DNA of 64,000 bases, taken from Cyanobium sp. Aljojuca 7A6 (GTDB lineage: Bacteria > Cyanobacteriota > Cyanobacteriia > PCC-6307 > Cyanobiaceae). Below the pieces are notes generated by a model. The model worked only from the letters and a program-made list of their open reading frames with translations. It ran no database searches and had not been told where the DNA came from. The translations under genes were made by a program, and so were the position numbers. Below, one piece after another: positions 62,669 through 64,000 of the stretch; within the stretch, counting starts at the first letter, position 1, and every line of letters starts with the position of its first letter. The stretch is taken from the NCBI RefSeq assembly GCF_024346455.1, contig NZ_JAGQCY010000001.1, forward strand, positions 124,001 through 188,000, given 5' to 3'.

Positions 62669-63988
62669 TCAGACGCTGAGCAGGGCCCGCTTGGGGCCAT
62701 GGATCGGATCCTCGACCACGATCGTCTGATCCCGCTTGGCACCGAGGGAGACGATGGCGATCGGGACTTCCATCAACTCGGCCAGGAAGCGCAGGTAGGC
62801 CATGGCCGTGGGGGGCAGATCCTCCAGGGCACGGCACTCGGCCGTGGAGCACTGCCAGCCCGGCAGGCTCTTGAACACGGGACGGCAGCGGGCGAATTCG
62901 TCCGAGCTGCTGGGGAAGTAATCGATACGCCGGCCGTCGAGTTCGTAGGCCACACACACCTGGATTTCGTCCAGCTCATCGAGCACGTCGAGTTTGGTGA
63001 TCGCCAGGCAGTCGAGGCCGTTGACCTGAACCGCATAACGTCCGATGACCCCGTCGAACCAACCACAACGGCGACGGCGGCCGGTGGTGGTGCCGAATTC
63101 ACCGCCGCGGTCGCAGAGGTGGTCGTTGAGGCTGCCCTCCAGTTCGGTGGGGAAGGGGCCTTCGCCGACCCGGGTGGTGTAGGCCTTGGCGACGCCGATC
63201 ACCCTGTCGATCAGGGTGGGGCCCACGCCGGCGCCGATGCAGGCTCCGCCCGACACGGGATTGGAGGAGGTGACGTAGGGATAGGTGCCGTGGTCGAGAT
63301 CCAGCAGGGTGCCCTGGGCGCCCTCGAACAGGATGTTCTTGCGGGCCCGGGCCGCCTCGTGGATGGTGCGGGTGCAATCCACCACGTGGGGGGCCAGCCG
63401 GCGGCCGTAGGCGGCGTACTCCTCGATCACCGCGTCCGCATCCAGGGCAGGGAGGCCATAGACCTTTTCGAGCAGGTCGTTCTTCTCGGCCAGGGGGCCG
63501 AGCAGCCGATCGCGCAGACAGTCCGGATCGAGCAGGTCGATCACCCGGATGCCGTTGCGCTGGGATTTATCGGCATAGGTGGGACCGATGCCCCGGCCCG
63601 TCGTGCCGATGCGGCGATCACCGCGGCGCTGCTCCATCGCCAGATCGAGCAGCCGGTGGTACGGCATCGTGACGTGGGCCGTGGAGGCCAGCTTCAGCCC
63701 GGAGACGTCGATCTCCAGTTCCAGCAGGGTGTCGATCTCGCCCAGCATCACCTTGGGATCGACCACCGTCCCGGAACCGATCAGGCAGATGGTGTCCGGG
63801 TAGAGGATCCCGGAAGGGATCAGGTGCAGCTTGAGGATTCGATCCTCGACGACGATGGTGTGCCCGGCGTTGACACCGCCCTGATAGCGGACCACGACAT
63901 CGGCGGAACGACTCAGCAGATCGGTGATCTTGCCTTTCCCTTCGTCACCCCATTGCGCACCGATGACGACAACATTGGCCAAGGACAC
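62669..63988 (-). CDS. purA: Adenylosuccinate synthetase
   Basis: PurA joins IMP and aspartate with GTP to make adenylosuccinate in AMP synthesis. The 439-residue protein is complete: [20 protein letters not shown] with the P-loop-like GDEGKGK (about 14-20), [32 protein letters not shown], and [21 protein letters not shown] at 63988 is the start. The AMP link to the following PfkB kinase suggests purine salvage, but co-function is only inferred. Confidence 0.97.
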   Translation of the reverse strand: MSLANVVVIGAQWGDEGKGKITDLLSRSADVVVRYQGGVNAGHTIVVEDRILKLHLIPSGILYPDTICLIGSGTVVDPKVMLGEIDTLLELEIDVSGLKLASTAHVTMPYHRLLDLAMEQRRGDRRIGTTGRGIGPTYADKSQRNGIRVIDLLDPDCLRDRLLGPLAEKNDLLEKVYGLPALDADAVIEEYAAYGRRLAPHVVDCTRTIHEAARARKNILFEGAQGTLLDLDHGTYPYVTSSNPVSGGACIGAGVGPTLIDRVIGVAKAYTTRVGEGPFPTELEGSLNDHLCDRGGEFGTTTGRRRRCGWFDGVIGRYAVQVNGLDCLAITKLDVLDELDEIQVCVAYELDGRRIDYFPSSSDEFARCRPVFKSLPGWQCSTAECRALEDLPPTAMAYLRFLAELMEVPIAIVSLGAKRDQTIVVEDPIHGPKRALLSV

Positions 63989-64000
63989 AGCGGCCCGTAG

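Overview
The window looks like chromosomal DNA of a high-GC picocyanobacterium of the Synechococcus/Cyanobium type. The evidence is a set of genes typical of cyanobacteria: an SLH-domain porin, a Ycf51-like protein, DUF1824, DUF2854 and DUF3153 proteins, cytochrome c6 (petJ), a principal RpoD-type sigma factor, a CrtISO-like oxidoreductase and a glycogen branching enzyme. Base composition and codon use are strongly GC-rich throughout. The clear exception is a membrane-protein gene at 50541-51782. Gene assignments rest on reading the translations and motifs; no database search was run.

Layout. 1-5.1 kb holds a metal-uptake cluster: a porin, a HupE/UreJ permease with a partner membrane protein, and a second HupE-type permease preceded by a clear cobalamin riboswitch. 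A GNAT acetyltransferase and a PPC-domain protein follow. 5.3-9.3 kb is an accessory stretch ending at tRNA-Pro(TGG): an HNH-like gene, a 20-bp inverted repeat, a PepSY protein, an HD hydrolase, a VapBC-type toxin-antitoxin pair, a decayed gene and a tandem 11-mer. 9.4-16.3 kb is a tightly overlapping minus-strand run tamB - ROK kinase - proA - folB. 16.4-23.1 kb is a plus-strand run of small cyanobacterial proteins, a CocE-type hydrolase, glgB and a K+ channel.

23.1-27.3 kb encodes what looks like a complete tripartite export system: divergent TolC, then HlyD-type adaptor, a 58-residue membrane protein and a FUSC-type permease, like the AaeAXB arrangement. 27.4-34.5 kb has hemE, a nucleotide-sugar-type epimerase, petJ with a strong terminator, clpB, a Nudix hydrolase and a Uma2-type protein. 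34.5-44.5 kb has a Coq4-like protein, a pterin dehydratase, YjbQ, a fatty acid desaturase, the CrtISO-like gene, OsmC, a second (Phd/PIN) toxin-antitoxin pair, an M32 carboxypeptidase, pyrophosphatase and an L,D-transpeptidase.

44.4-54.3 kb contains a ClC channel, hemC, DUF1824, PAP2, a GT39-type transferase, the low-GC membrane protein, a GT2-GtrA fusion and rpoD. 54.7-64 kb has priA, the DUF3153 protein, argB, DUF2854, ssb, cobK, cutA, a PfkB sugar kinase and purA. Two themes run through the window. One is cobalt/nickel and tetrapyrrole metabolism (HupE permeases, riboswitch, hemE, hemC, cobK). The other is envelope and lipid-carrier glycosylation (PAP2, GT39, GT2-GtrA).
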